Source: Bacillota bacterium
GTDB taxonomy: Bacteria > Bacillota > UBA4882 > UBA8346
Direction of reading: 5' to 3'
Assembly (NCBI GenBank): GCA_023436305.1
Contig: JAEZJQ010000080.1
Span: forward strand, 1 to 44,481
Length of the DNA: 44,481 nucleotides
In this document: piece by piece, positions 8,210 through 16,416 of the stretch
How the letters are laid out: each line of letters opens with the position of its first letter
Numbering within the stretch: position 1 is the stretch's first letter
Notes under the pieces: generated by a model
What the model was told of the DNA's origin: nothing
Databases searched by the model: none
The model's input: only the letters and a program-made list of their open reading frames with translations
Made by a program: the position numbers and the translations under genes

Positions 8210-9511
8210 TTGACCACGATTGTAGATGTATATGCTCGTGAAATTTTGGATTCCCGCGGCAATCCCACCGTGGAAGTAGAAGTTGAATTAGCGGATGGCA
8301 GTACCGGGAGAGCTGCGGTTCCTTCAGGAGCTTCCACCGGCGCTTTTGAAGCCGTTGAACTCCGTGATGGAGATAAAAACCGTTATCTTGGCAAGGGAGT
8401 TCAAAAAGCCGTTGATAATGTAAATGATGAGATTGCCAGTGAAGTCGTTGGTTTGGATGCCTTGGATCAAGTCACCGTGGATAAAGTAATGATCGAATTG
8501 GATGGCACCCCTACGAAAGCGAAATTAGGGGCCAATGCTATTTTGGGAGTATCCTTGGCGGTTGCCAAAGCAGCCTCGAATAGTCTGGCTCTCCCGTTGT
8601 ACCGTTATCTGGGCGGCGTGAATGCTAAAAAATTGCCGGTACCAATGATGAATATTTTAAATGGCGGCAAGCATGCCGACAATAGTGTCGATCTGCAAGA
8701 GTTCATGATTATGCCGGTGGGTGCTTCCAGTTTTTCCGAATGTTTACGATGGGGCGCCGAAATTTTCCACGCGTTAAAGAAAGTTCTTAAAGATAAAGGT
8801 TACGGCACCGCCGTGGGTGATGAAGGCGGCTATGCGCCAAACCTGAAAAGCAACCAGGAAGCCCTTGACGTAATTATGGCGGCTATTGGCGCCGCCGGAT
8901 TCAAACCGGGCAGTGATATCATGATTGCCATGGATCCCGCTTCCACCGAATTGTGGGAAGAAGGCAAGAAAAAAGGTGATGAAGGCAAGTATTATTTCTG
9001 GAAATCCGACATGTTGAAAACATCCGCCGAGATGGTGGAGTTCTGGGCGGATCTGGCCAACAACTATCCGATCATTTCCATTGAAGACGGTATGGCGGAA
9101 GAAGATTGGGAAGGCTGGAAAATGCTCACTGAACGTTTGGGGAGTAAAGTTCAACTGGTCGGTGATGATTTATTCGTGACCAATACCGAACGTTTAAGCA
9201 AAGGTATCTCCTTGGGCGTCGCCAATTCCATATTAATTAAAGTGAACCAGATCGGCACCTTGACTGAAACCTTGGACGCCATTGAAATGGCGAAACAAGC
9301 CGGTTATACGGCCATCGTTTCCCATCGTTCCGGCGAGACCGAAGACGTAACCATCTCAGATATCGTAGTTGCCACTAATGCGGGTCAAATCAAAACCGGA
9401 GCTCCCTCCCGTACCGATCGGGTCGCGAAATACAATCAATTGCTGCGAATTCAAGATTCATTGGGAGACGAAGCGATTTATCCGGGGCGGAAAGCGTTCT
9501 ATAATTTATAA
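8210..9511 (+). CDS. eno: Enolase
   Basis: 433-residue enolase, which dehydrates 2-phosphoglycerate to PEP; the length is standard. Key segments: ILDSRGNPTVEVEVEL, SGASTGAFEAVELRD, the AVGDEGGYAPNL loop, ISIEDGMAEEDW, VGDDLFVTN, KVNQIGTLTET and SHRSGETED, carrying the catalytic Glu and Lys and the Mg ligands. The start is TTG at 8210 after AGGAGG, giving MTTIVDVYAREI. It is the last gene of the glycolytic operon; a strong terminator follows at 9629-9667 about 120 bases downstream. Confidence 0.98.
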   Translation: MTTIVDVYAREILDSRGNPTVEVEVELADGSTGRAAVPSGASTGAFEAVELRDGDKNRYLGKGVQKAVDNVNDEIASEVVGLDALDQVTVDKVMIELDGTPTKAKLGANAILGVSLAVAKAASNSLALPLYRYLGGVNAKKLPVPMMNILNGGKHADNSVDLQEFMIMPVGASSFSECLRWGAEIFHALKKVLKDKGYGTAVGDEGGYAPNLKSNQEALDVIMAAIGAAGFKPGSDIMIAMDPASTELWEEGKKKGDEGKYYFWKSDMLKTSAEMVEFWADLANNYPIISIEDGMAEEDWEGWKMLTERLGSKVQLVGDDLFVTNTERLSKGISLGVANSILIKVNQIGTLTETLDAIEMAKQAGYTAIVSHRSGETEDVTISDIVVATNAGQIKTGAPSRTDRVAKYNQLLRIQDSLGDEAIYPGRKAFYNL

Positions 9512-9628
9512 GGCTTCCGTGAGGCGCGATATCATATGGCTTGTCGTAAGCTTATTGTAAGCATGTGGTGTGTCGATTTGGGCTGAAAGGCCGGGATTGA
9601 TGCGCTTTATGGATGAAAACAAATTTGG

Positions 9629-9667
9629 AAGGGTGAAGTGAGAAAAGTATGGTAAACTTCACCCTTT
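9629..9667 (+). terminator. Rho-independent terminator of the glycolytic operon
   Basis: AAGGGTGAAGT (9629-9639) pairs with ACTTCACCC(TT) near 9656-9666, followed by a T run. It ends the eno transcript. The rest of 9512-9825 holds only this hairpin and the secG promoter. Confidence 0.85.
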
Positions 9668-9720
9668 TTAAATACAACTCGCTAATTTAATGTCAAAACG
9701 GTTCATCAATAAACAAAAGC

Positions 9721-9749
9721 TTGCGATTCCCACTTTTGTATGCTACAAT
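9721..9749 (+). promoter_or_regulatory. Probable sigma-A promoter of secG
   Basis: TTGCGA (9721-9726), 17-base spacer, TACAAT (9744-9749); located between the eno terminator and secG, giving an expected start near 9756. Confidence 0.65.
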
Positions 9750-9825
9750 AAGTTACGTTGATTTAAATGAAAATTGGTAACGAAAAAAATATTTTTAATT
9801 GCTGATTGGGCAGGGGGTGTTTTTT

Positions 9826-10056
9826 GTGAAACTAGTACTTCAGATATTTCTTTTAATCATCAGTGTTGCTTTAGTAGTAGTTATCGTAATTCAGCCCAGC
9901 AAAGGCGAAGGACTTGGAGCCATCGGTTCCGGCGGCCAAGTGTTTTTTGCGAAAAATAAAGGGTTGGAAAAGTTATTGGATAAAATTACGATGTGGTTAG
10001 CAATTACATTGGGCCTGTTATTAATATTTGTCGAACTCTACGATAAAATATTTTAG
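9826..10056 (+). CDS. secG: Protein translocase subunit SecG
   Basis: 76-residue membrane protein with two transmembrane segments (about 3-22 and 53-72) joined by the conserved loop QPSKGEGLGAIGSGGQ. SecG stabilises the SecYEG channel for protein export. The GTG at 9826 is preferred over an upstream in-frame start at 9799 because AGGGGG lies 8 bases before it and the resulting protein begins directly with the first membrane helix, as in the family. The eno-secG order is common in Clostridia, though here secG has its own promoter and terminator and so is a separate unit; rnr and smpB, which often follow, are absent. Confidence 0.93.
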   Translation: MKLVLQIFLLIISVALVVVIVIQPSKGEGLGAIGSGGQVFFAKNKGLEKLLDKITMWLAITLGLLLIFVELYDKIF

Positions 10057-10088
10057 TTCCATGAAACTTATCGCATATTTTAGGACTT

Positions 10089-10114
10089 TGGGCAAAAAGC
10101 CCTTTTTTTTTTTT
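10089..10114 (+). terminator. Terminator after secG
   Basis: Short stem GGGC-AAAAA-GCCC followed by a run of twelve or more T. It is classic in form though the stem is short. Confidence 0.75.
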
Positions 10115-10270
10115 CGTTGTTTCCGATAATTTATATAGTATATTTATTTAAACTTATGTTTTTAGCTTAAGCAATCACGCGTGTTCCTCAAAACAGCGCT
10201 CGAATCATAGTTAAAGGAATTCAAATGTTTTTGTCGAAACTTTTACCGGGAGCCAAAGGAGGGGGAATTT

Positions 10271-11710
10271 TTGAAGTTCGTTAATGGTTTGAAATTCCGT
10301 ATTTTACTTAGCTTTTTATTAATTCTTTCCACGTTTTTTCTGATCAATTCCATTGACGGCCGTGAACTGCGACTGGTACTGACTGCGGTACTGCTGGGAT
10401 TGTTTTTGTTTGCCGGTCATTTAATTATCGATCATATGGTACTTAACCCCATTCGGTTGTTTATTTATTTCGCTCAAAAAGTATCCGGAAAGGACCTTAG
10501 CCAAAGGTTGGAAATGCGGCGAAATGATGAATTTCTGGTTCTGGCGGATGCATTAAATGAAATGGTCAACAATCTTCGTCAAATCCTTGACGAAAACCTG
10601 GAAGCGGCTGAACAGTTGGCGGTGGCAGCTTCCGAAATGGCATCGATGGCTGAGAAAGCCAACGTATCAACTGAAACGATCAATGTTACCATGGAGCAAA
10701 CCGCTAAAATTACCGAAGAACAATTTGAAAATGTTGATCTATCGGTGTTGGCCTCTCAGCAAATGTCGGAAACTGCCCAACAAGTTGCGAATGAGGCCCA
10801 AAAAGCGGCCAACTATTCATCTCAGGCGGCGCAACGGGCCAAAAGCGGGGAAGAAATCGTTCAGGACATTAACGCCAAGATTTTGCAGTTAAAAGCCACA
10901 GTGGACAGCTCGGCTGAAACGGTAAGCCGATTGGGCGACCGTTCATTGGAAATTGGAAAGATCGTGGACGTTATGCGCGGTATTGCCAGACAGACGAACT
11001 TACTCGCCTTGAACGCGGCCATTGAAGCTGCCAGGGCCGGTGAACACGGCCGGGGATTCTCGGTGGTCGCCGACGAGGTCCGGGCTCTGGCTGAGCAATC
11101 CACCAATTCGGCGGTTCAGATTGTGGCCATGATTAACGAGATACAGAATGAAACCAAAGCCGCCGTAGAAGCCATGGAAATCGGAACCAAAGTGGTGGAT
11201 GAAAGTACCAGTCTGGCCAATGTCGTTAAGAACGCCTTCTCCGAAATCACCAGCGCGGTTATTCAAACGGTGAATACCATTCATGAAATCGCGGCGGCTT
11301 CCGAAGAGCAAGCAGCCAGTAGTGAAGAAATGACCAGCACCATGCAGATCGTTTCCTCCGTTTCCAAACAAAATGTGAGTAGCGCCAAACAGGTGGCGGC
11401 TTCAACCGTTGGACAAAGTATGACTATGGAAAATCTGGCGATTTCAGCTGCCCAGTTGGTGCAGATGGCTGATCACTTAACCTCCATGGTGGGCCGGTTT
11501 AAAGTTAAGGCTGATTTCCAAAGATGCTGGCGGGTATTGGATTGTAACTGGATTAATTGCCCCGCTTATCAGGGTTCAGAGGAAAAATGCTGGCTGATTC
11601 CCGATACCTTGTGTCAAGAAGGAGTGCCCAACGGTTCAGTTGCGGATAAACGGCAAATGTGCCATCAATGTGAGGTATTCAGGATCAATACCAAATGGGA
11701 TCAAAATTAA
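10271..11710 (+). CDS. Methyl-accepting chemotaxis protein with C-terminal cysteine-rich (two-CW-like) domain
   Basis: 479-residue receptor. Two membrane helices (about 11-28 and 35-53) are separated by only six residues, so there is no extracytoplasmic ligand-binding domain. A HAMP linker follows (about 55-108), then a long signalling coiled coil whose hairpin tip reads RQTNLLALNAAIEAARAGE, the CheA/CheW contact site. The tail (410-479) holds seven cysteines at 419, 425, 430, 440, 448, 464 and 467, including two Cys-Trp pairs, in the manner of the two-CW domain; it may bind a metal or redox cofactor and act as the cytoplasmic sensor (inference). Start is TTG at 10271 after AGGAGGGGG. It is monocistronic between terminators; no other chemotaxis genes are nearby. 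Confidence 0.92.
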   Translation: MKFVNGLKFRILLSFLLILSTFFLINSIDGRELRLVLTAVLLGLFLFAGHLIIDHMVLNPIRLFIYFAQKVSGKDLSQRLEMRRNDEFLVLADALNEMVNNLRQILDENLEAAEQLAVAASEMASMAEKANVSTETINVTMEQTAKITEEQFENVDLSVLASQQMSETAQQVANEAQKAANYSSQAAQRAKSGEEIVQDINAKILQLKATVDSSAETVSRLGDRSLEIGKIVDVMRGIARQTNLLALNAAIEAARAGEHGRGFSVVADEVRALAEQSTNSAVQIVAMINEIQNETKAAVEAMEIGTKVVDESTSLANVVKNAFSEITSAVIQTVNTIHEIAAASEEQAASSEEMTSTMQIVSSVSKQNVSSAKQVAASTVGQSMTMENLAISAAQLVQMADHLTSMVGRFKVKADFQRCWRVLDCNWINCPAYQGSEEKCWLIPDTLCQEGVPNGSVADKRQMCHQCEVFRINTKWDQN

Positions 11711-11736
11711 GCGGTTCCACTTTGTTATAAAAATAA

Positions 11737-11777
11737 TTAGAAAAGCTGTCCCGGGGAAGATGGGACAGCTTTTCTAA
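11737..11777 (+). terminator. Terminator after the chemotaxis receptor gene
   Basis: Perfect 14-base stem AGAAAAGCTGTCCC (11739-11752) with GGGACAGCTTTTCT (11762-11775). The A/T flanks would allow it to act in both directions. Confidence 0.85.
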
Positions 11778-11871
11778 TATTCACAATCATCGTATAAAAA
11801 GGCAATCAATGGTGGATAATACCTATGGTAGGCAAACTTTAAAATTTAACCGACAAAATGGAGGTGAAAGG

Positions 11872-12066
11872 ATGAATCGGATACAGTGTAGTGTTTCATC
11901 TTGCAAGTATAATGATGATGGGAAGGTATGCCAGGCGGATGAGATCAAAGTCCGGAATAACTTCGGAGCAACTGACGATATGGAATTCGGCAACCTGGAA
12001 GGGGATACCAACGCCAGAACATCAATGGAAACCTGTTGCGAAACCTTTGCCCCCAATAAAAAATAA
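11872..12066 (+). CDS. DUF1540 domain protein
   Basis: 64-residue cysteine-rich protein matching the DUF1540 pattern: IQCSVSSCKYN at the N-terminus, CQADEIKV in the middle and METCCETF at the C-terminus, with six cysteines that could bind metal. Its function is unknown in general; many spore-formers carry several copies. The ATG at 11872 is chosen because GGAGGTGAAAGG lies directly upstream; an in-frame ATG at 11809 has no ribosome site. The gene stands alone between a terminator and a hairpin repeat. Confidence 0.85.
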   Translation: MNRIQCSVSSCKYNDDGKVCQADEIKVRNNFGATDDMEFGNLEGDTNARTSMETCCETFAPNKK

Positions 12067-12408
12067 TAGTAAATTGGCCCTACTGGATTGCAAAGATTAA
12101 AGCGGTAAGAGTTGAGAATTAAGAGTCAAAGGTCGAAAGTCACTATATCTGATCCAGTGATTTTCGGCCTTTAACTTAGATTTCTTAACTCAAAACTCAA
12201 AATTTGAACTATACCTGTATAAGCGTAAGTTTTTTATGGGATTTATTAAACTTTTGGAAGGATTTTTCGTTAAAAGAAGTAATATATTATTTAAGGGCTA
12301 TATAATTATTCCTACAAAGTTTGTTTTAACAAATTTTGGTGAATAATTATAAATATAGCTACGCTAACTATGCAACAAACTTTAAAACTTCGGAAGGGGA
12401 TGTTGTAA
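12067..12408 (+). other. DUF1540-hpf intergenic region
   Basis: 342 bases without a gene. It contains the long hairpin repeat at 12109-12198 and, in the probable hpf leader, a perfect 10-base inverted repeat AAAGTTTGTT (12316-12325) / AACAAACTTT (12374-12383). An AGGATTT-like box near 12260 followed by GAAGT about 10 bases later faintly resembles a sigma-H promoter, which would fit known hpf regulation in Bacillus, but the match is weak. Confidence 0.35.
12109..12198. repeat. Long imperfect hairpin repeat
   Basis: The arms AAAGGTCGAAAGTCACT and AGTGATTTTCGGCCTTT match at 15 of 17 positions around a loop of about 11 bases, and outer arms GAGTTGAGAATTAAGA / TTCTTAACTCAAAACTC extend the pairing. 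It is the same style as the repeats at 2143-2271 and 28580-28717. Confidence 0.65.
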
Positions 12409-12936
12409 ATGCTAGTGACAGTCACCGGTAAAAATGTTGAAGTTACTGATGCGTTAAGGGATTACAGCGAGAAAAAAGTAGCCAAGGTAAGTAAGTTTTT
12501 TGAAAAAAGTCCGGTTGGGGCACAAGTAACTTTAAGTACCGAAAGAGGGAAGCATATCGTTGATATTACGATTCAAGTAAATGGACTGTTACTAAGAGGC
12601 GAGGAAAAAACCGCGGATATGTATTCTTCCATTGACGGAGCGGTCGATAAGATCGAACGGCAAGTCCACAAATTTAAGACCAGAATCAACCGTAAATTCC
12701 ATAATGATAATAAAATCATTGTTTCTCCGTTAACTCCCGATGAAGAACAGACGGCGCCCGTAATCAAGCGCAACAAACGTTTTGCCATTAAACCAATGTC
12801 CGCTGAAGAAGCTGTTATGCAAATGGACCTTTTAGGACATGATTTCTTTGTTTTTTCCAATAGTGAAACCGATGAAGTCAATGTGGTTTACCGCCGTAAA
12901 GATGGTAATTACGGTCTAATCGAACCTGAATTTTAG
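12409..12936 (+). CDS. hpf: Ribosome hibernation promoting factor, long form
   Basis: 175-residue protein with the N-terminal HPF/RaiA domain (MLVTVTGKNVEVTDALRDY to about residue 100), a short linker, and the C-terminal dimerisation domain (RFAIKPMSAEEAVMQMDLLG ... VVYRRKDGNYGLIEP). The long form drives 100S ribosome dimer formation in stationary phase in most Firmicutes. The ATG at 12409 follows GGAAGGGG. Transcription is probably independent: an upstream leader of over 300 bases contains inverted repeats, and a hairpin follows the gene. Nothing unusual in the protein. Confidence 0.95.
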   Translation: MLVTVTGKNVEVTDALRDYSEKKVAKVSKFFEKSPVGAQVTLSTERGKHIVDITIQVNGLLLRGEEKTADMYSSIDGAVDKIERQVHKFKTRINRKFHNDNKIIVSPLTPDEEQTAPVIKRNKRFAIKPMSAEEAVMQMDLLGHDFFVFSNSETDEVNVVYRRKDGNYGLIEPEF

Positions 12937-12974
12937 CAATCATTTCCTTAATAAAAAAGTTGGTGAATTAATTC

Positions 12975-13000
12975 GGGCTGTTGAGAACAACAGCCCCTTT
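12975..13000 (+). terminator. Probable terminator after hpf
   Basis: Perfect 9-base stem GGGCTGTTG (12975-12983) / CAACAGCCC (12988-12996) with loop AGAA, followed only by CTTT, so termination strength is uncertain. Confidence 0.6.
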
Positions 13001-13079
13001 AAATTCCGCGTTCTTACAATCCCTTTTGTTCATTTCCGGAAAAATAATATTAAATTTCGATGAAAGAAGGATAGACAAT

Positions 13080-13928
13080 ATGTACGATATCGCCATAGTC
13101 GGTGGAGGCCCGGCCGGAATCTCAGCCGCAGTGAATGCCCGGCGCCGCAATAAAAATACGGTGATAATCTCCAAGGAAAATTATAGTTCCAAACTGATAC
13201 AAGCGCATCTCATTGAGAATTATATCGGAATTCCCAAAGTATCAGGCCGGGAGTTGGCCGGGAAACTTAGAGAACATGCTGAAATTTTAGGCGCCGGTTT
13301 TATCAAGGATGAAATTCAGAGTATATACCCGGAAGAGGGCAATTATCATCTTATCGGCCGTGAAAATATGATCGAGGCGAAATCGATCATATTGGCGGTC
13401 GGAGTGGCTCTGGGCACTGAAATTTCCGGAGAATCGGACTGGATCGGCCGGGGAGTCAGTTATTGCGCCACTTGCGACGGGATGTTCTTTAAGAATAAGG
13501 TAGTTGCGGTAATTGGTTATATTGCGGAAGCCGAAAACGAATTGCATTTTTTGGCGGATATTTGCGCCAAGGTATACTATTTGCCCCAGTATAAAGAAGT
13601 GGCGGAATTGGATCCCAGGGTAACGCTGCTTATCGATAAACCGGTGGCGATTACCGGCGGCAACCAAGTGGAAACATTACAACTTGGCCACGGGGAATTG
13701 CAGGTGGATGGGATCTTTATCGAGCGTTCCGCATTGCCGGCGGCTCAGCTTTTAGCCGATTTACGGACGGATCAAGGACTAATTATATGTGATTCCAATC
13801 AGGCCACCAATTTACCAGGGGTTTTCGCCGCTGGAGATTGTACCGGAAAGCCATGGCAAATTGCCCGGGCCGCCGGTCAAGGCCAGGTTGCGGCCTTGAG
13901 CGCCGTGAATTATTTGGAGAGTTTGTAA
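13080..13928 (+). CDS. Thioredoxin-reductase-like flavoprotein lacking NADPH motifs
   Basis: 282 residues. The FAD-binding motif GGGPAG is at 8-13, the redox pair CATC at 129-132 and the second FAD motif FAAGDCTGKPWQIA near the C-terminus, as in TrxB. The pyridine-nucleotide domain is degenerate: where TrxB has GGGxSA, this protein has VIGYIAEAEN (144-153), and the HRRxxxR motif for NADPH phosphate is replaced by LPQYKEV. This pattern fits the ferredoxin-dependent flavin thioredoxin reductases (FFTR) described from clostridia, which take electrons from ferredoxin (inference). The ATG at 13080 (GAAAGAAGG upstream) is preferred to an ATG at 12981 that overlaps the hpf terminator. No thioredoxin gene is adjacent. 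Confidence 0.88.
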   Translation: MYDIAIVGGGPAGISAAVNARRRNKNTVIISKENYSSKLIQAHLIENYIGIPKVSGRELAGKLREHAEILGAGFIKDEIQSIYPEEGNYHLIGRENMIEAKSIILAVGVALGTEISGESDWIGRGVSYCATCDGMFFKNKVVAVIGYIAEAENELHFLADICAKVYYLPQYKEVAELDPRVTLLIDKPVAITGGNQVETLQLGHGELQVDGIFIERSALPAAQLLADLRTDQGLIICDSNQATNLPGVFAAGDCTGKPWQIARAAGQGQVAALSAVNYLESL

Positions 13929-14070
13929 ACGATTCCATAATTTACTGCTTGATGAAAATGGAGTGTCACGATAGGATTATATTGTGGATTATACCTGATA
14001 TAGTTGCAAAGGCGATGTAATGAATGTTTCAGATGCATGGAAAACATTGCTTTTAAGAAGAGGTGACACT

Positions 14071-15510
14071 ATGTATCAATCTGGGCTGGCGGAACCGGCC
14101 GATCACAAAAAATCAATTGAATTCAAGGAACCCATCACTTCACTACCCCCCCTTTGGGTTGCCAAATCAATATTTTATCAAATCTTTCCGGATCGTTTTT
14201 ACAATGGTGATCCGGAGAATGATCCGGTGAATAAAGCGTCCTGGAATGACAAGCCTGATCTTTACAATTTTTTTGGGGGAGATTTTCAGGGGATTATCGC
14301 GAAGATACCTTATTTGCAACAATTAGGAGTTACGGCGGTTTATCTTAATCCGATATTTGATTCACCATCCAATCACAAGTATAATACCAGCGATTACTTG
14401 CGAATTGCACCGGAATTCGGTGATTTTGCCACTTTCAAGCGTTTAATCGCCCAGTTGCATCAAGCGGGAATAAAGATTATCATTGATGGTGTTTTTAATC
14501 ACACCGGTGATACGTTTTGGGCTTTTCAGGATATTATAAACCGGGGCGCTAAATCCCGTTTCAAGGATTGGTATTATTGCCATGAGTTTCCCATTTGTCA
14601 AGGAACATCGCCGAACTACGAATGTTGGTGGAATTTTGGCACGCTTCCGAAATTAAATCATCAAAATCCGGAAGTAACCCGTTACCTGTTAAAAGTGATT
14701 GCGTTTTGGACCAGCTTGGGCATCGACGGCTGGCGTCTGGATGTTCCCAATGAAGTGACCATGGATTTCTGGCGCCCGTTCCGAAGACTGGTGAAAGCCA
14801 TCAATCCTCAAGCCTACATTGTCGGTGAGATTTGGGATGACCCTATCCATTGGCTGGCTGGAGACACTTGTGATGCCGTAATGAACTATCGCTGGCGGGA
14901 TGCGGTGTTAAGGTATTTCGCGCAAGGCCACATTTCCGCCGATCAATTTCGGTTGGAATTGGTCAATAACCGTTCCAATTTGCCCTGGGAGTTCATCATC
15001 AGTGCTTACAATTTATTAGGGAGCCATGATACACCCCGTTTTCTGACTCTTTGTAACGAAGATGTCCGTAAATTTTTATGCGCTTTGGCTTTTCAGTTTA
15101 CCTATCCGGGTGTTCCGGCGCTTTATTATGGAGATGAGATTGGACTTACCGGAGACAAAGATCCGGATTGCCGGAAAACCATGTGCTGGGAAGAAAGTGG
15201 CCAGAATCATATTATTTTAAATGAAACGAAACAGTTGACCAATATCCGCTGCCAATATCAGGCATTGCAAACCGGTTCCTATCATGATTTACATTTGGGC
15301 GAAGGTATCTTTGGTTTTGTCCGGAGCGGTAAAATGGAACAAATTTTAGCCTGCTTTAATATGACCAAGGAATGCGCTTGTATCGAGGTGCCCCATGAAT
15401 GGAACAGTGGCTGGAAACCGATTTACGCGGTGGGCTGTGGCTTATCGGGATTAAATTATCCGGAAATACCTCCGCAGGGAGTCCGGATCTTTCAACGAGG
15501 GAAAAGCTAA
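14071..15510 (+). CDS. GH13 alpha-amylase family glycosidase (neopullulanase/cyclomaltodextrinase-like)
   Basis: 479-residue cytoplasmic protein without a signal peptide. All four GH13 regions are present: DGVFNHTG, GWRLDVPNE with the nucleophile Asp, VGEIWDD with the acid/base Glu, and LGSHDTPR with the third Asp. The N-terminal FYQIFPDRFYNGDP is typical of the neopullulanase, maltogenic amylase and cyclomaltodextrinase subfamilies, but the N-domain that lets those enzymes dimerise is missing. It probably hydrolyses maltodextrins inside the cell. The ATG at 14071 follows AAGAAGAGGTGA; an in-frame ATG at 14020 has no such site. The gene is not beside other sugar genes. A palindromic repeat follows its stop. 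Confidence 0.9.
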   Translation: MYQSGLAEPADHKKSIEFKEPITSLPPLWVAKSIFYQIFPDRFYNGDPENDPVNKASWNDKPDLYNFFGGDFQGIIAKIPYLQQLGVTAVYLNPIFDSPSNHKYNTSDYLRIAPEFGDFATFKRLIAQLHQAGIKIIIDGVFNHTGDTFWAFQDIINRGAKSRFKDWYYCHEFPICQGTSPNYECWWNFGTLPKLNHQNPEVTRYLLKVIAFWTSLGIDGWRLDVPNEVTMDFWRPFRRLVKAINPQAYIVGEIWDDPIHWLAGDTCDAVMNYRWRDAVLRYFAQGHISADQFRLELVNNRSNLPWEFIISAYNLLGSHDTPRFLTLCNEDVRKFLCALAFQFTYPGVPALYYGDEIGLTGDKDPDCRKTMCWEESGQNHIILNETKQLTNIRCQYQALQTGSYHDLHLGEGIFGFVRSGKMEQILACFNMTKECACIEVPHEWNSGWKPIYAVGCGLSGLNYPEIPPQGVRIFQRGKS

Positions 15511-15522
15511 CGGTCTTTGGTT

Positions 15523-15621
15523 GATTGTCTCAACTACGGGATTCAAACCCTTCGGCTTCGGCCGAAAGCTTGAGCTTAACCGCCACCTCGGGCTTGCCTC
15601 CCGGTTGTAATTGAGAGAATC
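15523..15621. repeat. Palindromic intergenic element, copy 1 (about 99 bp)
   Basis: The ends GATTGTCTCAACTAC and GTAATTGAGAGAATC are complementary apart from two positions, and CTACGGGATTCAAACCC pairs with the inner right arm GGGCTTGCCTCCCGG, giving a long stem. The centre folds into a small CTTCGGCCGAAAG hairpin. Copy 2 is at 20633-20731 in the same orientation; the first 28 bases match at 27 positions. Confidence 0.8.
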
Positions 15622-15639
15622 ATTCCGGGAAAATAGGAA

Positions 15640-15668
15640 TTGACAGCGCCCGAATTCTGTGGTAATAT
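15640..15668 (+). promoter_or_regulatory. Sigma-A promoter of tRNA-His
   Basis: Consensus TTGACA (15640-15645), 17-base spacer, TAATAT (15663-15668), about ten bases before the mature tRNA start. Confidence 0.85.
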
Positions 15669-15684
15669 ATCAGTTGCACAGATG

Positions 15685-15761
15685 GTGGGCGTAGCTCAGT
15701 TGGTTAGAGTGCCAGGTTGTGGCCCTGGAGGTCGTGGGTTCGACTCCCATCGCTCACCCCA
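15685..15761 (+). tRNA. tRNA-His (anticodon GTG)
   Basis: Cloverleaf: acceptor GTGGGCG (15685-15691) with CGCTCAC (15751-15757), anticodon stem CCAGG/CCTGG with loop TTGTGGC, anticodon GTG at 15719-15721, and T arm GTGGG-TTCGACT-CCCAT. CCA is encoded at 15759-15761. The extra G(-1) typical of tRNA-His is at 15684, opposite C at 15758. The gene has its own promoter and terminator. Confidence 0.97.
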
Positions 15762-15774
15762 AATGGAAAATTTT

Positions 15775-15801
15775 AAAAAGGACGATGTTTCGTCCTTTTT
15801 T
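15775..15801 (+). terminator. Terminator after tRNA-His
   Basis: Stem AAAAGGACGA / TCGTCCTTTT with loop TGTT, ending in a T run. Confidence 0.9.
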
Positions 15802-16039
15802 GCGTTTTATAGCTCGCGCCATTGTATAGCATCTCAAAAAATTATGCGATACTTTAAAGGCCAAACACTTCCATTTTTATATTCCGGAATTATTTTGCGC
15901 AATTCTAGTTAAACTAATCGGGATAAATGGCATATTGTTGTTCCCCGATTCGTAAAATCCAATAAGGATTTTTCGTGGGTTGCTCGTATTAAATTACAAT
16001 TCGTTTTATGGGGACGTAAGCCTTGGGAGGGTGGTTGCG

Positions 16040-16339
16040 GTGATTAAAACTTTGTTTAGCTGGCAAGTTTTTTCTTTGGCTTTTATAACGCTGCTTATCG
16101 CGGAAATGGGTGATAAAACGCAATTGGCGGTCTTTTCACTGGTGGCGGATTCCAAGATGCCGCTGGCGGTTTTTTTAGGGGCCAGTCTGGCCTTAATGGT
16201 AGTCACTTTGATAGGGGTACTCTTTGGCGGGTTAATCACTAAAATAATCCCTCCCTACTATCTGAAAATCGGCGCCGGGATCTTATTTTTAGGAATCGGT
16301 GGATATACACTGTGGGAAGCGTTAATAAAATCGTCATGA
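16040..16339 (+). CDS. GDT1/TMEM165 (UPF0016) family membrane protein, single-domain
   Basis: 99 residues with three membrane helices and the hallmark EMGDKTQL motif (about 22-29) of the UPF0016/GDT1 family, which exports Mn or Ca ions. Full-length members carry two copies of this domain; a one-domain form as here would need to pair with itself or with a second gene, and none is in the window. The start is GTG at 16040, 9 bases after GGGAGG; the frame is open upstream to 15980 but that extension is polar and lacks a ribosome site. It precedes the YlmC-like gene by 77 bases. Confidence 0.85.
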   Translation: MIKTLFSWQVFSLAFITLLIAEMGDKTQLAVFSLVADSKMPLAVFLGASLALMVVTLIGVLFGGLITKIIPPYYLKIGAGILFLGIGGYTLWEALIKSS

Positions 16340-16416
16340 AACTTCACTCTTCACACTTCGCATGTTCCAAACCGGCTCACTTTTGCATATGATTACTATG
16401 AAAGGGGCGAGTTTTT

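Noticed and set aside
10222..10250. Sigma-D-like boxes TAAA and GTCGAAAC before the chemoreceptor gene
   Set aside because: The spacing is 17 bases instead of about 15 and the -10 match to GCCGATAA is poor.
15640..15912. 90-codon open frame spanning tRNA-His and its terminator
   Set aside because: It is an accidental frame through promoter, tRNA and hairpin.
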